Assembly (NCBI GenBank): GCA_965371325.1
Contig: CBDUXZ010000102.1
Coordinates: 1-6,761 of the forward strand
DNA from: CBDUXZ01 sp965371325 [NCBI: uncultured bacterium]
GTDB taxonomy: Bacteria > JAUYMQ01
Direction of reading: 5' to 3'
DNA: 6,761 nt
In this document: positions 5,971-6,761 of the stretch, one piece after another
Layout: every line of letters begins with the position of its first letter
Position numbering within the stretch: the first letter of the stretch is position 1
Position numbers and translations under genes: made by a program
The notes under the pieces: generated by a model
The model's database searches: none
What the model was told of the DNA's origin: nothing
What the model saw: the letters and a program-made list of their open reading frames with translations, nothing else

Positions 5971-6000
5971 ACTGTACGGAGCGGAACGCTCCCCTGTCAA
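5971..6000 (-). promoter_or_regulatory. Putative promoter with dyad in its spacer, upstream of the Smr and TonB-like genes
   Basis: Read on the - strand, a perfect TTGACA (6000-5995) is followed by 18 bases and TACAGT (5976-5971), which matches four of six -10 bases. The stop codon TGA of the upstream TPR gene is embedded in the -35 box. The spacer contains the perfect inverted repeat GGAGCG-TTC-CGCTCC (5992-5978), a possible operator or a small hairpin. The predicted transcript would begin near 5964 and leave about 84 bases before ATG 5880. Activity is inferred. Confidence 0.5.
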
Positions 6001-6761
6001 GGAACCGCGAGCAGGGATCGGACCTCCGGCGGGAGCTCCACGCCGAGCGCTCGAGCCCGCAGGAAATGTGCGCGCGCGCCGTCACGATCGCCCTGCCGAA
6101 GAAGAAACAGGCCGTAGGCGCGATGGGTGCCCCCGTTGTCAGGCGCGAGACCGAGTGACCTCTCGTAGGCACGCCTCGCTTCCTCGACACCTCCCGTTTC
6201 GCCTGCCGCAATACCAAGATTACTCCACGTCGCCGCAGATTCCGGATAGAGCCTGACCGCTTCTCGGAGATAGCGATAGCTCTCTGCCGATCTTCCCATC
6301 TTGAGAAGCACGACACCGAGATTGCCCGGGATCCGCCCGTCCTCGGGCCCTTGCTTCCAGCCCTCGCGGAACGCGGCTTCGGCCTCGGCATATCTCCCCA
6401 GACTCATGAGAATGGTGCCGCGGTTGTAGAGCTCGTCCGAAAACTCGCCGATGCGGACATCCTCCGGCACGTGCCTCACCCCCATACCAATCACGATCGC
6501 CAGTACGGCGCCCGCGGCTGTGAAACGCCAGCGTCGGGCGCGGAAAGCCTCGATAAGGCGGACCACCCCGATGCCGGCAAGGGGGATAGCGCTCGCCGTG
6601 ACGGGGATTCGATAGCGCCCCCCAACGATGAAGGCCGCCGTCGCAAGCATATAGGTGAGGGTGTAGATGATAAGCAGATCGGTCTCCCGGCGCCGGCGCA
6701 GTGCCGTCAGGGTTAAACCGACCAGCGCGAGCGGCGCGAGAAGGCCGAAACCCGGCCAGGG
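5997..6761 (-). CDS. Membrane protein with C-terminal TPR repeats, glycosyltransferase-39-like (5' truncated)
   Basis: The frame is open through the window edge; 254 residues of the C-terminal part are visible. An internal Met codon at 6648-6650 is not the true start, because the 37 codons before it continue the membrane region. Visible residues 4-22, 28-46, 54-70 and 80-96 are hydrophobic helices, with RRRR at 23-26 as a cytoplasmic loop and GGRYRIP at 47-53. The latter resembles the 'RYR.P' segment before the last helices of ArnT/PMT-like (GT39) membrane glycosyltransferases. About four TPR units follow (roughly 109-142, 143-176, 177-210 and 211-241), with typical GRYAEAEAAFREG, GNLGVVLLKMGR and WSNLGIAAGETG patterns. 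The catalytic N-terminal half is missing, so the enzyme assignment is tentative; a TPR membrane scaffold is the alternative. It is first in the - strand cluster and its stop overlaps the next promoter. Confidence 0.72.
   Translation of the reverse strand, partial: PWPGFGLLAPLALVGLTLTALRRRRETDLLIIYTLTYMLATAAFIVGGRYRIPVTASAIPLAGIGVVRLIEAFRARRWRFTAAGAVLAIVIGMGVRHVPEDVRIGEFSDELYNRGTILMSLGRYAEAEAAFREGWKQGPEDGRIPGNLGVVLLKMGRSAESYRYLREAVRLYPESAATWSNLGIAAGETGGVEEARRAYERSLGLAPDNGGTHRAYGLFLLRQGDRDGARAHFLRARALGVELPPEVRSLLAVP

Overview
This is a GC-rich, gene-dense bacterial chromosomal segment. The genes suggest a Gram-negative organism: a TonB/TolA-type envelope protein, a periplasmic murein endopeptidase of the MepA family and a PlsB-like acyltransferase tail. 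The flavour is that of Deltaproteobacteria, Myxococcota or related uncultured lineages, but nothing in the window fixes the taxon. No mobile element, CRISPR array, rRNA or tRNA is visible.

Layout. (1) Positions 1-1196, + strand: the last 62 codons of a PlsB-like acyltransferase, followed immediately by a secreted M74/MepA-type endopeptidase. (2) Positions 1222-3522, - strand: a CoA-transferase/acetyl-CoA hydrolase family gene, then a membrane-anchored alpha/beta hydrolase (lipase-like), separated by an 84-bp gap holding a strong hairpin. This pair converges on the endopeptidase with only 25 bp between stops. (3) Positions 3523-3798: a divergent regulatory region with two back-to-back sigma70-like promoters whose -35 boxes are 3 bp apart. 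(4) Positions 3799-4173, + strand: a small secreted protein of unknown function with a strong ribosome binding site, ending at a bidirectional intrinsic terminator (4186-4221). (5) Positions 4246-6761, - strand: a membrane protein with C-terminal TPR repeats (5' end beyond the window), an Smr-domain protein and a TonB/TolA-like protein. The two distal genes have a likely promoter of their own, overlapping the stop codon of the TPR gene.

How the genes fit together: most products act at or in the cell envelope (phospholipid synthesis, peptidoglycan cleavage, a membrane esterase, a trans-envelope energy or integrity protein, a membrane glycosyltransferase-like TPR protein). The CoA transferase and the Smr protein are cytoplasmic. 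I see a set of ordinary housekeeping or accessory genes in short transcription units and no convincing new multi-gene system. The items most worth a second look are the small secreted protein with its clean promoter, ribosome binding site and terminator, the promoter with a dyad in its spacer at 5971-6000, and the altered active-site motif of the MepA-like enzyme.
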